Source of the DNA: Prevotellaceae bacterium UBA6858
GTDB lineage: Bacteria; Bacteroidota; Bacteroidia; Bacteroidales; Bacteroidaceae
Assembly: GCA_002451695.1 (NCBI GenBank)
Contig: DKDC01000004.1
Span: forward strand, 1-28,292
Length of the DNA stretch: 28,292 nucleotides
Direction: 5' to 3'
Shown here: positions 14,967-23,197 of the stretch, in pieces
How the letters are laid out: every line of letters starts with the position of its first letter
Numbering within the stretch: the first letter of the stretch is position 1
Position numbers and translations under genes: made by a program
Notes under the pieces: generated by a model
Database searches by the model: none
The model's input: the letters and a program-made list of their open reading frames with translations, nothing else
What the model was told of the DNA's origin: nothing

Positions 14967-15750
14967 AACTGCGGAATTTCTCGCCCCGCAAATCAAAGGA
15001 AAAGCGACAACGGCCATAATCCTCGGCTCCGGGCTGGGAAAGCTCGCCGTCGAAATCAAGGCTGAGAAAGAATGGGACTACAAGGAAATCCCCAACTTCC
15101 CCATATCCACCGTCGAGGGCCACGCCGGGAAACTTATACTCGGCACGCTCGGCAAAACTCCTGTGGTGGCAATGGACGGAAGGTTTCATTATTATGAGGG
15201 GTATTCGATGAGGGAGGTAACATTCCCCATAAGGGTTTTCGGGGCTTTGGGAATTTCCACCCTGTATGTGAGCAACGCCGCCGGAGGTACAAACCCAAGT
15301 TTCCGCGCCGGCGACTTGATGGTAATCACCGACCACATAAATTTCATGCCAGAGCATCCGCTGCGCGGCAAAAACCTTCCCTGCGGCCCGCGCTTCCCCG
15401 ACATGAGCGAGGCATACGACAAAAAACTTGGCGAAAAGGCTGACAGGATTGCCGAAAGGCTCGGTTTCAGACTGCAACACGGTGTTTATCTCGCCAACTC
15501 GGGACCTACTTACGAAACTCCGGCAGAATACAAAATGTACCGCCTGTTCGGCGCGGACGCAGTGGGAATGAGCACCGTTCCCGAGGTGATTGTGGCGCGG
15601 CATCAGGGAATGCGCGTGTTCGGCATCAGCGTCATAACAAACGTCCCCTCAAACTCCGCCTCTGAAACCTCGCACAAGGATGTGCAGCAAGTGGCGGCGG
15701 GCGCGGAACCCAAGATGTCGGAACTCCTGAAACAGATGATTAACGATTGA
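14947..15750 (+). CDS. punA: Purine-nucleoside phosphorylase (trimeric type)
   Basis: This is a 267-residue enzyme that phosphorolyses purine nucleosides (inosine and guanosine class) to base plus ribose 1-phosphate for salvage. The glycine-rich ILGSGLGKLA near the N terminus, GRFHYYEGY, YVSNAAGGTN, SGPTYETPAEYKM, VGMSTVPEVIVARH and SVITN are all signature blocks of the class I trimeric PNP family (PunA/DeoD2 type). They exclude the hexameric bacterial DeoD type. The start overlaps the lpxK end, suggesting translational coupling, although the two pathways are unrelated. Size and motif set are complete. Confidence 0.93.
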   Translation: MLDKINETAEFLAPQIKGKATTAIILGSGLGKLAVEIKAEKEWDYKEIPNFPISTVEGHAGKLILGTLGKTPVVAMDGRFHYYEGYSMREVTFPIRVFGALGISTLYVSNAAGGTNPSFRAGDLMVITDHINFMPEHPLRGKNLPCGPRFPDMSEAYDKKLGEKADRIAERLGFRLQHGVYLANSGPTYETPAEYKMYRLFGADAVGMSTVPEVIVARHQGMRVFGISVITNVPSNSASETSHKDVQQVAAGAEPKMSELLKQMIND

Positions 15751-15802
15751 CAACCCAACACGCGGCGCAAAAGGCGCAAGCGCAAGAAACACTTATATAT
15801 TA

Positions 15803-16870
15803 ATGGCAAGAACTGAAATATCCACGCTCGGCGAGTTCGGACTTATAAAGCGGCTCTCCAAAGACATAACCCCCAAAAACGCAACAACCGAAAAGGGCAT
15901 CGGCGACGACTGCGCCGTGCTGCACTATCCCGACAGCCAAGTGCTGGTAACTTCCGACATGCTTTTGGAGGGAGTGCATTTCGACCTTACTTATATGCCG
16001 CTGAAGCACCTTGGCTACAAGGCTGCGGTTGAAAACATCTCCGATATCTGCGCCATGAACGGCACACCGCAGCAGATGATTGTTGACATAGGCATCGGGC
16101 GCAGGTTCTGCATTGAGAACGTTGACGAGCTGTACAGCGGAATCCGCCTGGCGTGCGAGCGTTACGGCGTTGACATCGTTGGCGGCGACACCACATCGTC
16201 ATACACAGGCCTCTGCATCGCAATAACCTGCATAGGAAGCGGCAAGCGCGACGAGATTGTGTATCGCGGCGGAGCAAAAGAGAACGATCTTATATGCGTA
16301 AGCGGAAATCTCGGCGCGGCATACATGGGTTTGCAACTTCTTGAGCGCGAAAAGGCGATTTTCGAGGAACAAAGCGCAAAGGCAGACACGACAGAAAAGA
16401 AAATGGCCGTGCAGCAGCCCGACTTTTCGGGACACGAATACCTGCTCGAACGCCAACTGAAGCCCGAAGCACGCAAAGACATCACCGACAGTCTGAAAAA
16501 AGCGGGAATAAAACCCACCGCCATGATTGACATCTCGGACGGGCTTTCATCAGAACTAATGCACATCTGCGAGCAGAGCAACACCGGCTGCCGCGTGTAT
16601 GAGGAAAGAATACCCATCGACTACCAAACGTCCTCGCTCGCGGAGGAATTCCGCATTAACCCCACAACTGCCGCCCTCAACGGCGGCGAGGACTACGAGC
16701 TGCTGTTCACCGTGCCGCTTTCGTGCCACGAAAAGATTGCGGAGGTTGAAGACGTGCACATCATAGGCAACATCACGGCTGCGGGGACAGGCAAAACCCT
16801 CGTAACGCGCGACGGGGCGGAGTTCGAGCTTAAAGCGCAGGGCTGGAACCCGCTTGCCGGAAAAGAATGA
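15803..16870 (+). CDS. thiL: Thiamine-monophosphate kinase ThiL
   Basis: This is a 355-residue AIR-synthase/PurM-fold kinase that converts thiamine phosphate to thiamine diphosphate, the last step of cofactor synthesis. Visible signatures are GIGDDCAVL, TSDMLLEGVHFDL, KAAVENISDICAMNGTP, DIVGGDTTSS, MIDISDGLSSELMHI and NGGEDYELLFTVP. A Lys/Glu-rich insertion of about 30 residues near 190-220 makes it a little longer than E. coli ThiL. No other thiamine gene or TPP riboswitch is nearby. It lies 52 bp after punA and is followed by a clear terminator. Confidence 0.94.
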   Translation: MARTEISTLGEFGLIKRLSKDITPKNATTEKGIGDDCAVLHYPDSQVLVTSDMLLEGVHFDLTYMPLKHLGYKAAVENISDICAMNGTPQQMIVDIGIGRRFCIENVDELYSGIRLACERYGVDIVGGDTTSSYTGLCIAITCIGSGKRDEIVYRGGAKENDLICVSGNLGAAYMGLQLLEREKAIFEEQSAKADTTEKKMAVQQPDFSGHEYLLERQLKPEARKDITDSLKKAGIKPTAMIDISDGLSSELMHICEQSNTGCRVYEERIPIDYQTSSLAEEFRINPTTAALNGGEDYELLFTVPLSCHEKIAEVEDVHIIGNITAAGTGKTLVTRDGAEFELKAQGWNPLAGKE

Positions 16871-16900
16871 CCCGCACAACCGCCTGCCTAATGCAAAACA

Positions 16901-16930
16901 AAACCGCCGCACGCTAACACGGCGGTTTTT
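16901..16930 (+). terminator. Rho-independent terminator after thiL
   Basis: AAACCGCCG (16901-16909) pairs perfectly with CGGCGGTTT (16920-16928) around a 10-nt loop. The T-run of the stem continues to 16930. It separates thiL from pyrH. Confidence 0.85.
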
Positions 16931-16965
16931 GTTTGTCTTTTTCCGCCGTTTCCACGGATTTTCCG

Positions 16966-16973
16966 TAATTTAG
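16966..16973 (+). promoter_or_regulatory. Candidate -7 box of pyrH
   Basis: TAATTTAG is one mismatch from TAnnTTTG and lies 23 bp before the pyrH ATG, after the thiL terminator. The -33 element is not clear. Confidence 0.4.
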
Positions 16974-16996
16974 CACCATAATAAACTATCGCGACT

Positions 16997-17707
16997 ATGG
17001 CAAAATTCAAAAGAATACTACTAAAGCTCAGCGGCGAAAGCCTCATGGGGCAACAGCACTACGGAATTGACGTGAACCACCTAAACGAGTATGCGCAGCA
17101 AATCAAGAGCGCGCTCGAAAGCGGTGTGGAAATAGGCATCGTGATTGGCGGCGGCAACATTTTCCGTGGGCTTAGCGGGGCGGGCAAAGGCTTCGACCGC
17201 GTTAAGGGCGACCAGATGGGAATGTGCGCAACGGTTATCAACTCCTTGGCGCTAAGCAGCGCGCTCGGCGCAACAGGTGTTGACGCACGTGTGCTTACCG
17301 CCATAAGAATGGAGCCCATAGGCGAGTTCTACAATAAATGGAAGGCAATAGAATACATGAGGCAGGGCAAGGTGGTGATAATGTCTGCCGGAACCGGCAA
17401 CCCATACTTCACCACCGACACCGGCTCCGCGCTGCGCGGGATAGAGATCGAGGCCGACGTGATGCTGAAAGGCACACGCGTTGACGGAGTTTACACCGCC
17501 GACCCCGAAAAGGACAAAACCGCCACCAAGTTCGACAAAATATCATTTGACGAAGTTTACACACGCGGCCTGAGAATCATGGACCTAACAGCCACCGCCC
17601 TTTGCAAGGAAAACAACCTGCCGGTGTACGTGTTCAACATGGACGTAAGCGGAAACCTCGCCAAAGTGCTGAAAGGCGACCCGGTAGGCACGCTTGTGCA
17701 CAACTAA
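16997..17707 (+). CDS. pyrH: UMP kinase PyrH
   Basis: This is a 236-residue hexameric UMP kinase of the amino-acid-kinase fold. It makes UDP from UMP and is normally inhibited by UTP. Recognisable blocks are RILLKLSGESLMG at the N terminus, IVIGGGNIFRG, DQMGMCATVINSLAL, GTGNPYFTTDTGSALR and DGVYTADPEKD. It is full length, and the ATG at 16997 gives the standard N terminus. In many genomes frr (ribosome recycling factor) follows pyrH. Here a lactonase lipoprotein gene follows after 30 bp instead. Confidence 0.96.
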   Translation: MAKFKRILLKLSGESLMGQQHYGIDVNHLNEYAQQIKSALESGVEIGIVIGGGNIFRGLSGAGKGFDRVKGDQMGMCATVINSLALSSALGATGVDARVLTAIRMEPIGEFYNKWKAIEYMRQGKVVIMSAGTGNPYFTTDTGSALRGIEIEADVMLKGTRVDGVYTADPEKDKTATKFDKISFDEVYTRGLRIMDLTATALCKENNLPVYVFNMDVSGNLAKVLKGDPVGTLVHN

Positions 17708-17737
17708 ACAGAACACCAACTAAAAAACATAGCTGAC

Positions 17738-18847
17738 ATGAAAATCAAGAAAATCATCCCGGCAATCTTTCTCGGCGCACTGCTCGCAAGCTGCGGCAAG
17801 AGCGACCCAATTCCAATGTTTGTCGGCACTTACACCGACAGCGGTTCAGACGGAATTTATTCCTTCTCGTTCGATCAGGAAAGCGGCAAGGCAAAGGCGC
17901 AGCACAGCGCGAAAGCCTCAAACCCGAGCTACCTTGTGATAGCCCCCAACGACTCGTTCATGTATTGCGTGAGCGAAAACAAGGGCGACGAGGCCATTAT
18001 AAACGCATACCGCGTGGGAATGACCAGCGGGCGCATGGCACTGCTCAACCGCGTGCTTGCCCACGGAGACGACCCATGCCACCTTGCCACATACGCACGC
18101 AACCTTTACGTGGCCAACTACTCATCGGGCAGCATCAGCGTGGTTGGGATAGAGAGGGACGCCACACTGTTTGACAACGAAAGGACAATCAAGTTCGACA
18201 ACGGCACGAACGCAGACTCCGCAAGGCAGAGCGGCTCGCACATACACCAGGTTCAGAAATCGCCCAACGGCAAATTCCTGTTCGCCGTTGACCTTGGCGG
18301 CGACTGCATCTACAAATACGAGCTGCGCCCCAAGTTCAAGGAGGGCGAGCCTTTCAAGACCGACCTGCCGCAAGGCTGCGGGCCGCGCCACATTACCTTC
18401 TCGCCCGACAGCAAGCACGCCTACGTCATCACGGAGCTGAGCGACGAGGTGATAGCCTTTGACTACGATGCAGAAAGCGGCAACCTGGTGCAGAAACAAG
18501 CCGTAAAGGCAAGCGATGCAGGCGCGCGCGGAGGCGCGGAAATAGAGATAAGCCCCGACGGCAAGTTCCTTTACGCAAGCGTGAGGCTGAAAAACGACGG
18601 CGTGGCCATATTCCAAATCAACCCCGACGGAACGCTGAAGAAAACCGGCTATCAGAAAACCGGCAAGCACCCGCGTATGTTCAAGATTTCGCCCAACGGC
18701 AAATTCCTGCTTGTGGCCTGCAAGGACGACAATGTAATCCAGGTTTACGAACGCAACGCTGAAACCGGCGGACTCACAAACACGGGGAACGACATCAAGC
18801 TGAGCCATCCCGCCTGCATTGTTTTCGGCGAGGCTGTGCCTTGGTAA
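17738..18847 (+). CDS. Lipoprotein of the 6-phosphogluconolactonase (YbhE/Pgl beta-propeller) family
   Basis: This is a 369-residue seven-bladed beta-propeller protein of the lactonase family that includes E. coli YbhE/Pgl. A lipoprotein signal ends in LLASC with C19 as the lipidated residue, so this copy would sit in the envelope. MFVGTYTDSGSDGIYSF opens the propeller. Repeated SPNGKFL and SPDGKFLY strands, HIHQV, and GCGPRHITFSPD near the centre are typical of the fold. Because 6-phosphogluconate metabolism is cytosolic, an extracytoplasmic lactonase or carbohydrate-binding role may be more likely than the pentose-phosphate step. That is inference. It lies 30 bp after pyrH. Confidence 0.85.
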   Translation: MKIKKIIPAIFLGALLASCGKSDPIPMFVGTYTDSGSDGIYSFSFDQESGKAKAQHSAKASNPSYLVIAPNDSFMYCVSENKGDEAIINAYRVGMTSGRMALLNRVLAHGDDPCHLATYARNLYVANYSSGSISVVGIERDATLFDNERTIKFDNGTNADSARQSGSHIHQVQKSPNGKFLFAVDLGGDCIYKYELRPKFKEGEPFKTDLPQGCGPRHITFSPDSKHAYVITELSDEVIAFDYDAESGNLVQKQAVKASDAGARGGAEIEISPDGKFLYASVRLKNDGVAIFQINPDGTLKKTGYQKTGKHPRMFKISPNGKFLLVACKDDNVIQVYERNAETGGLTNTGNDIKLSHPACIVFGEAVPW

Positions 18848-18865
18848 CACCGGTTTTCAGCAACC

Positions 18866-18949
18866 TGCAAAAACTACGCAGGACATAGGAAAAACTAAGT
18901 CCTATGCAGGAAAAATTATGTCTGATGTAGAAAAAACTACATCAGACAT
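18866..18949 (-). repeat. 84-bp phased-T-tract element, copy E (complete)
   Basis: Read on the minus strand, unit 1 is 18949-18929, unit 2 is 18928-18908, unit 3 is 18907-18887 and unit 4 is 18886-18866. The cores are ATGTCTGATGT, ACATCAGACAT, GCATAGGACTT and ATGTCCTGCGT. The tails are AGTTTTTTCT, AATTTTTCCT, AGTTTTTCCT and AGTTTTTGCA. The cores of units 1 and 2 are exact reverse complements of each other. Confidence 0.9.
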
Positions 18950-19121
18950 AATTTTTCGCCTTTATAACGCACTATAAAACAAATGCTTATATCATCAGCG
19001 CAACTTTCATACAAACTATTGGAAAACAACTCGTTATCTCACTTTGGGACAAATGCCGAGAACAGCCCGCCTTCCGCTCTTTTCCTGGAGACACACAAAC
19101 ATTTTCGTTACATTTGAAAGT

Positions 19122-19137
19122 TTGGCGCATCCGCCAA
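19122..19137 (-). terminator. Possible terminator hairpin of ogt
   Basis: On the minus strand TTGGCG-GATG-CGCCAA forms a perfect 6-bp stem 10 bp after the ogt stop. Only a short ACTTTC follows, so termination would be weak. Confidence 0.35.
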
Positions 19138-19146
19138 GCCGTCATT

Positions 19147-19662
19147 TTACGGCAGACCTTTCTCCAACTTCAGCAAAAGGCGTTTTGCTTCCAATCCTCC
19201 TGCAAAGCCCGTCAGGGAACGGTCAGAGCCTATCACGCGGTGGCACGGCACCATGATGCATATTCCGTTTGCGCCCACCGCCTGTGCCACAGCCCTCACG
19301 CCTTTCGGGTTTCCAACTTGCCGCGCGATTTCCATATAGCTGCGCGTTTCGCCATACGGAATGCCGGACAGGGCTTTCCACACGCTGCGCTGAAACTCCG
19401 TCCCGGCAAAAAGCAGCGGAATGCCGAACTCCGTGCGCGTGCCTGCGAAATACTCGTCAAGCTCCTTGCACGCCAAAAGCAAAACCTCGGATTTCCCCTC
19501 GGCATACTCCGCCCGCAGGAAACGCATGATGCGCTTGTCGTTGCGCCGGCGATGCTTTATGTCCTTCCAGTCGCAAAGGCACAGCCTTCCGTCCTTCTCC
19601 CCCAGCAGCAACTCGCCGCAAGGGGACTGGTAATGGCAGATGTTTATCGTCTTTCCGTCCAT
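19147..19662 (-). CDS. ogt: Methylated-DNA--[protein]-cysteine S-methyltransferase
   Basis: This is a 171-residue suicide repair protein that transfers the methyl group from O6-methylguanine (or O4-methylthymine) to its own cysteine. The active-site motif VPCHRVIG has the acceptor C140. The helix-turn-helix region (SYMEIARQVGNPKGVRAVAQAVGANG) precedes it, and the GGLEAKRLLLKLE tail is canonical. No Ada-type regulatory domain is present, so it is the Ogt/MGMT single-domain form. It is divergent from the helicase gene. The symbol reflects family membership, since ogt versus adaB cannot be settled from sequence alone. Confidence 0.93.
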   Translation of the reverse strand: MDGKTINICHYQSPCGELLLGEKDGRLCLCDWKDIKHRRRNDKRIMRFLRAEYAEGKSEVLLLACKELDEYFAGTRTEFGIPLLFAGTEFQRSVWKALSGIPYGETRSYMEIARQVGNPKGVRAVAQAVGANGICIMVPCHRVIGSDRSLTGFAGGLEAKRLLLKLEKGLP

Positions 19663-19693
19663 CTATTCAAAAAAACTTTTGGCATTGTGAGTG

Positions 19694-19701
19694 TAAAGTT
19701 A
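19694..19701 (-). promoter_or_regulatory. Candidate -7 box of ogt
   Basis: On the minus strand this reads TAACTTTA, one mismatch from TAnnTTTG, about 32 bp before the ogt ATG. No convincing -33 element is seen. Confidence 0.35.
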
Positions 19702-19785
19702 GCGCATTCCGTCCAAACGCCGGCACAGCCGCAATGTTTTTTTCACAAAAACGCATTCCGATGCCGGCATTACGGAATAAAGTGT

Positions 19786-19793
19786 TAATTTTG
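19786..19793 (+). promoter_or_regulatory. -7 box of the helicase gene
   Basis: TAATTTTG is an exact TAnnTTTG, 44 bp before the helicase ATG. An out-of-frame ATG at 19803 lies between and is not used. Confidence 0.5.
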
Positions 19794-19837
19794 ACTTCCG
19801 CAATGCCACAGACACGCGGCACAGCACGCCTTTCCGC

Positions 19838-21295
19838 ATGAACGATATACTTACACTTCTATCCAACAACCTGCCTTTCACCCCCAACGAGGAGCAGAAC
19901 CACGTTCTCGCCGTACTGGTGCGCTTTGTTGGAACACGGGTGAGCCGCGCCGCCCTGATAATGCGCGGCTATGCCGGCACCGGCAAGACATCGCTCGTAA
20001 GCGCGCTGGTGAAAAGCCTGAAGCAGACAGGCACAGAGCCAGTGCTGCTCGCCCCCACAGGACGCGCCGCAAAGGTTTTCGCCAAATATTCCGGCGAGAA
20101 AGCCTACACCATACACAAAGTGATATACCGCCAAAAGGCGTTCGAGGGGGAAGACACGAAATTCACCCTCAACTTCAACAAAAGGAAGAGCGCCATATTC
20201 ATAGTTGACGAGGCTTCGATGATTTCCAACGAATGCGGCAACAGCCTCTTCGGTTCGGGATGCCTGCTCGACGACCTTGTGAAATACGTTTACAGCGGCA
20301 CGGACTGCAAGCTGCTTCTCGTTGGCGACACGGCGCAGCTCCCGCCGGTAGGCGAGCCGGAAAGCCCCGCGCTGTCGGTGGAGCGGCTGACCGGCTACGG
20401 ACTCCGGGCGGCGATGGTGGAACTGCGGCAGGTGATGCGACAGGGAAAGGACACAGGCGTGCTCACCAACGCCACAATGCTGCGCAACATGATATTGCAG
20501 GGCGAGCCCTCGGATTTCCCCGTCATAACACAACGAGGCTTTGACGACCTGCGCTATATGCCAGGCGGGGAATTTGTCGAAGAACTCGAAAGCTGCTACG
20601 GCGATGTGGGGAGCGACGAGACAATTGTGGTTACGCGCTCGAACAAACGCGCAAACGAATACAACATGGGCATAAGGGCGCGGCTCTACGAACGCGATGA
20701 GCAGATAACCGTGGGCGACCGCATAATGGTGGCGAAGAACAATTATTACTGGGCCGAGAAGGCAGCCGTTTTCAACAGTTCGCGGGAAGCCGCCGAAGTC
20801 GATTTCATAGCCAACGGCGACATTGCCGAGGTGGAAAGCCTGTCGAACTTTCACGAAATGGGGGGCTTTCACTTCGCCAACGCCACGCTGCGCTTTCCCG
20901 ACTACAACGGCATGGAGCTGGACGCACGCCTGTTGCTCGACACCCTGACAAGCGAATCGCCCGCGCTGACGCGCGAGGAATCGCTGAGGCTCTACAACGC
21001 CGTGCTCGGCAAATACGCAAACTACCGCACGAAGCGCACAAAACTGAAGCACCTGCGCGAAGACCCGCACTACAACGCCATGCAAATTAAATACGCCTAC
21101 GCCGTAACCTGCCACAAGGCGCAGGGCGGGCAATGGAGCCGCGTGTTCCTCGACCAAGGGTTCACGCCGCCCGATATGCTTTCCTCAAACTACCTGCGCT
21201 GGCTCTACACGGCTTTCACGCGCACCACGGAAAAACTATATCTCATAAACTGGCCGCAAAACCAGCGCACGGAAAAGGACGATTGGGACTTTTAA
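19838..21295 (+). CDS. RecD/Dda-like superfamily 1 DNA helicase
   Basis: This is a 485-residue SF1B helicase with the RecD/Dda architecture. Walker A (GYAGTGKTS) lies at residues 44-52. Motif Ia (LAPTGRAAKVF) is near 71-81. The DExx box (IVDEASMI) is at 122-129. Motif III (LLVGDTAQLPPVG) lies near 165-177. In the C-terminal half, the UvrD-like motif YAVTCHKAQGGQW is followed by YTAFTRTTEKLYLI (motif VI). These enzymes unwind DNA 5' to 3'. The adjacent, divergent DNA-repair methyltransferase hints at a repair context, but the gene is monocistronic or leads only to tatA. Length and motifs are complete. Confidence 0.9.
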   Translation: MNDILTLLSNNLPFTPNEEQNHVLAVLVRFVGTRVSRAALIMRGYAGTGKTSLVSALVKSLKQTGTEPVLLAPTGRAAKVFAKYSGEKAYTIHKVIYRQKAFEGEDTKFTLNFNKRKSAIFIVDEASMISNECGNSLFGSGCLLDDLVKYVYSGTDCKLLLVGDTAQLPPVGEPESPALSVERLTGYGLRAAMVELRQVMRQGKDTGVLTNATMLRNMILQGEPSDFPVITQRGFDDLRYMPGGEFVEELESCYGDVGSDETIVVTRSNKRANEYNMGIRARLYERDEQITVGDRIMVAKNNYYWAEKAAVFNSSREAAEVDFIANGDIAEVESLSNFHEMGGFHFANATLRFPDYNGMELDARLLLDTLTSESPALTREESLRLYNAVLGKYANYRTKRTKLKHLREDPHYNAMQIKYAYAVTCHKAQGGQWSRVFLDQGFTPPDMLSSNYLRWLYTAFTRTTEKLYLINWPQNQRTEKDDWDF

Positions 21296-21349
21296 ACCCC
21301 GCAAATGTTTTTTAAGGCGCAAAAACCGCGATGTGTGGTTTATTTTGGC

Positions 21350-21357
21350 TAAGTTTG
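21350..21357 (+). promoter_or_regulatory. -7 box of tatA
   Basis: TAAGTTTG is an exact TAnnTTTG, 30 bp before the tatA ATG at 21388 and 54 bp after the helicase stop. No clear -33 element is seen. Confidence 0.5.
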
Positions 21358-21387
21358 TATCTGAAATCAAGAATATAACGAAACGGA

Positions 21388-21612
21388 ATGATACAGTCAA
21401 TGCTTATCGGCGGTCTCGGAACGCCCGAAATTCTTATAATAGCCCTTGTTGTGCTGCTGCTTTTCGGCGGCAGGAAGATACCCGAACTCATGAAAGGCGT
21501 GGGCAAGGGAATACGCAGCTTCAAGAAAGGCATGAACGAGGATGACGAAAACACAAACGACAAAATCTCCTCAGACAGCCACAACGACAAAGACGGCGGG
21601 GAAGTAAAATAA
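21388..21612 (+). CDS. tatA: Sec-independent protein translocase subunit TatA
   Basis: This is a 74-residue TatA/E-type protein. A short N terminus is followed by one transmembrane helix (about residues 13-26). The FGGRKIPEL hinge matches the family FGxxKLPEL motif. An amphipathic helix follows (KGVGKGIRSFKKG), then an acidic, Asn/Asp/Lys-rich tail. TatA polymerises to let folded, twin-arginine-tagged proteins cross the inner membrane. An in-frame ATG at 21400 would remove four residues and is also plausible. No tatC or obvious twin-arginine substrate is in the window. The gene faces the end of the minus-strand operon. Confidence 0.9.
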   Translation: MIQSMLIGGLGTPEILIIALVVLLLFGGRKIPELMKGVGKGIRSFKKGMNEDDENTNDKISSDSHNDKDGGEVK

Positions 21613-21706
21613 GCCACCACCTTTTATAACAGTCGGAATACGCGCATATTCAGGACGGACTCAAAGCCCGCCCCTGTGTTGTTTTTCCCGGACGGAAAAC
21701 GGAGTG

Positions 21707-22390
21707 TCAGAAAACGGTGCATTTCAGTCCGAGCGAAATGTTCACTATGTCCCAAAGGGATATGTGCCTGTTTGTGGAAAACGAGGCTATGTCGAGGTCG
21801 CACGTGTTGAAGTCGTAATAAAAAAGCACTTCGCGAAACCTTTTGCGCCTTGCAGCCGGGATTTGCAGCCTTACACGCTGCCCCAAGGACAGCCCGGCAC
21901 GCACCCCCGATGAGAAGCCGTAGTATTTGCGGGGGTATCTCACAGGCTCGCTCACCCAAAATTCGTGTCCCGTAATGGTGTTTATGTATATCGCCACAGC
22001 AAGGGGCTGGCAGTTTATGTCGCCATAAACCCGAAAATCAAAAGGAACATATGCTTCGCGGGCTGTAATCGTGAGTTTTCCCCTGCCTGTGGAATAAGGA
22101 GGCACATAGCCGATCATGAAATCAGTCTCCCACGAATTGTTTTTCCCATACATCCAGCCCAAACCGGCCGAGAACAGGCCTATGCCTCCTGCATACTGAG
22201 CGACGACACGCCTTGGCGTAAGGGAATGCCAAAAGGACATGAATTTCTCGGCACGCCTTTCATAGCGCACAGGCTTTGCGGTGTCCCCCGCCAAGCCTGT
22301 CCCCAAGCCTTTCTGCGGCAAAACCGCCCCGGCATTTAATGCTGCGGGAAGCACAAGCGACAACGCGATTTTTCTACAGTTCAACCACAT
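21707..22390 (-). CDS. Conserved Bacteroidota outer-membrane-like protein of unknown function
   Basis: This is a protein of about 227 residues, last in the minus-strand operon. From the ATG at 22390 it has a plausible signal peptide (MWLNCRKIALSLVLPAALNAGA). An upstream ATG at 22426 would add 12 residues lying inside the phosphoesterase gene. The mature part has alternating beta-like strands, with FSAGLGWMYGKNNSWETDFMIG and FWVSEPVRYPRKYYGFSSG as its most distinctive stretches, and ends CTVF with a terminal phenylalanine. I recall similar uncharacterised proteins in Bacteroides but no assigned function. Location in the outer membrane is an inference from the strand pattern and C terminus. It overlaps the preceding gene by 17 bp. 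Confidence 0.8.
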   Translation of the reverse strand: MWLNCRKIALSLVLPAALNAGAVLPQKGLGTGLAGDTAKPVRYERRAEKFMSFWHSLTPRRVVAQYAGGIGLFSAGLGWMYGKNNSWETDFMIGYVPPYSTGRGKLTITAREAYVPFDFRVYGDINCQPLAVAIYINTITGHEFWVSEPVRYPRKYYGFSSGVRAGLSLGQRVRLQIPAARRKRFREVLFYYDFNTCDLDIASFSTNRHISLWDIVNISLGLKCTVF

Positions 22391-23183
22391 TGCGCGAATA
22401 CCCTCCCCTATATATTTTGAAAACAAGATAAGTGCGCTTCATGGCGTTGCCACAACCGTAATAAACCGTGCCATCGCCGAATATGTCGCTGGCGGTAGTG
22501 TGGTGGGTGTGGCCGTGAAGACAGAAAAGCAAATCAGGAAACTTTTTGATCTCGCTCTCGAAAAGCCGGCTTACATTATTGTCAAACTGCTCCGAACCCG
22601 GCGGGGCGTGCATGGCGACCACCGTGCATTCAGTCTCTTGGGGAAAGGAGTCCGTCTCGTTTTTTATGAACCCGAAATCAGGCACGGCAGTGGTGTAGTC
22701 GTACTCGCGGCTGTTTGTGTTAATGCACACAAAACGCACAAAGCCCGCAGTAAAGCCAAAGTTCTCCTCACCGTAAATGGCCTTGTAAACTTTTTCCCCC
22801 GTCCCGAGGCAGTCATGATTGCCAATGAGGCACACGCACGGCTTGTCAAGTTTGCCTAGTACGTCGCGCATCCAGACAAACTCCTTAGTCTCGCCAAAAT
22901 CCGTGAGGTCGCCGAGATTTATTGTAAAATCCACATCCTTGCGTGAATTAATGTCCTGCACAAGTTTGCGTGTGTCGTCGTAGCGTCGCTGAGTGTCGCT
23001 GATTACCGCAAAGCAAATCGTGTCGTGGTCTGCGCACAGTTCTTCTATCTTGGTTATGTTCTTTTTGTTGAGGTTTGTATTCCCGTGTATTCGCCCATCA
23101 TAAGGGTGGCACTCAAACTTGTTGCAACCCGCAAAGGCAAGCAACATGAACACGCGGCAAACACACAGCCCCAAGTTCTTCAT
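22374..23183 (-). CDS. Lipoprotein metallophosphoesterase (calcineurin-like)
   Basis: This is a 269-residue predicted lipoprotein with the lipobox LAFAGC (C20). The calcineurin-like two-metal site is complete: ISDTQ with D63, GDLTD with D92, GNHD with N122 and H123, MHAPP with H192, and HGHTH at 223-227. Such enzymes hydrolyse phosphomonoesters or diesters, and the natural substrate cannot be read from the sequence. The lipid anchor puts it outside the cytoplasm. It is 14 bp after gldH and overlaps the last gene of the operon, so it probably shares an envelope-related context. Confidence 0.88.
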   Translation of the reverse strand: MKNLGLCVCRVFMLLAFAGCNKFECHPYDGRIHGNTNLNKKNITKIEELCADHDTICFAVISDTQRRYDDTRKLVQDINSRKDVDFTINLGDLTDFGETKEFVWMRDVLGKLDKPCVCLIGNHDCLGTGEKVYKAIYGEENFGFTAGFVRFVCINTNSREYDYTTAVPDFGFIKNETDSFPQETECTVVAMHAPPGSEQFDNNVSRLFESEIKKFPDLLFCLHGHTHHTTASDIFGDGTVYYGCGNAMKRTYLVFKIYRGGYSRNVVEL

Positions 23184-23197
23184 GGCAAAAGGCAGGA

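Larger units (their letters stand above)
18848..19146. other. Convergent intergenic region between lactonase and ogt
   Basis: No gene is present. It holds element copy E (18866-18949) and, close to the ogt end, a short hairpin at 19122-19137. The remainder is AT-rich with no feature I can name. Confidence 0.6.

Noticed and set aside
18866..18949. CRISPR array
   Set aside because: The 21-bp period is far too short, the cores are related rather than unique spacers, each copy has four units, and no cas gene is present.
19859..21157. 432-codon minus-strand open frame opposite the helicase
   Set aside because: The plus-strand helicase has every SF1 motif. The antisense product has none.
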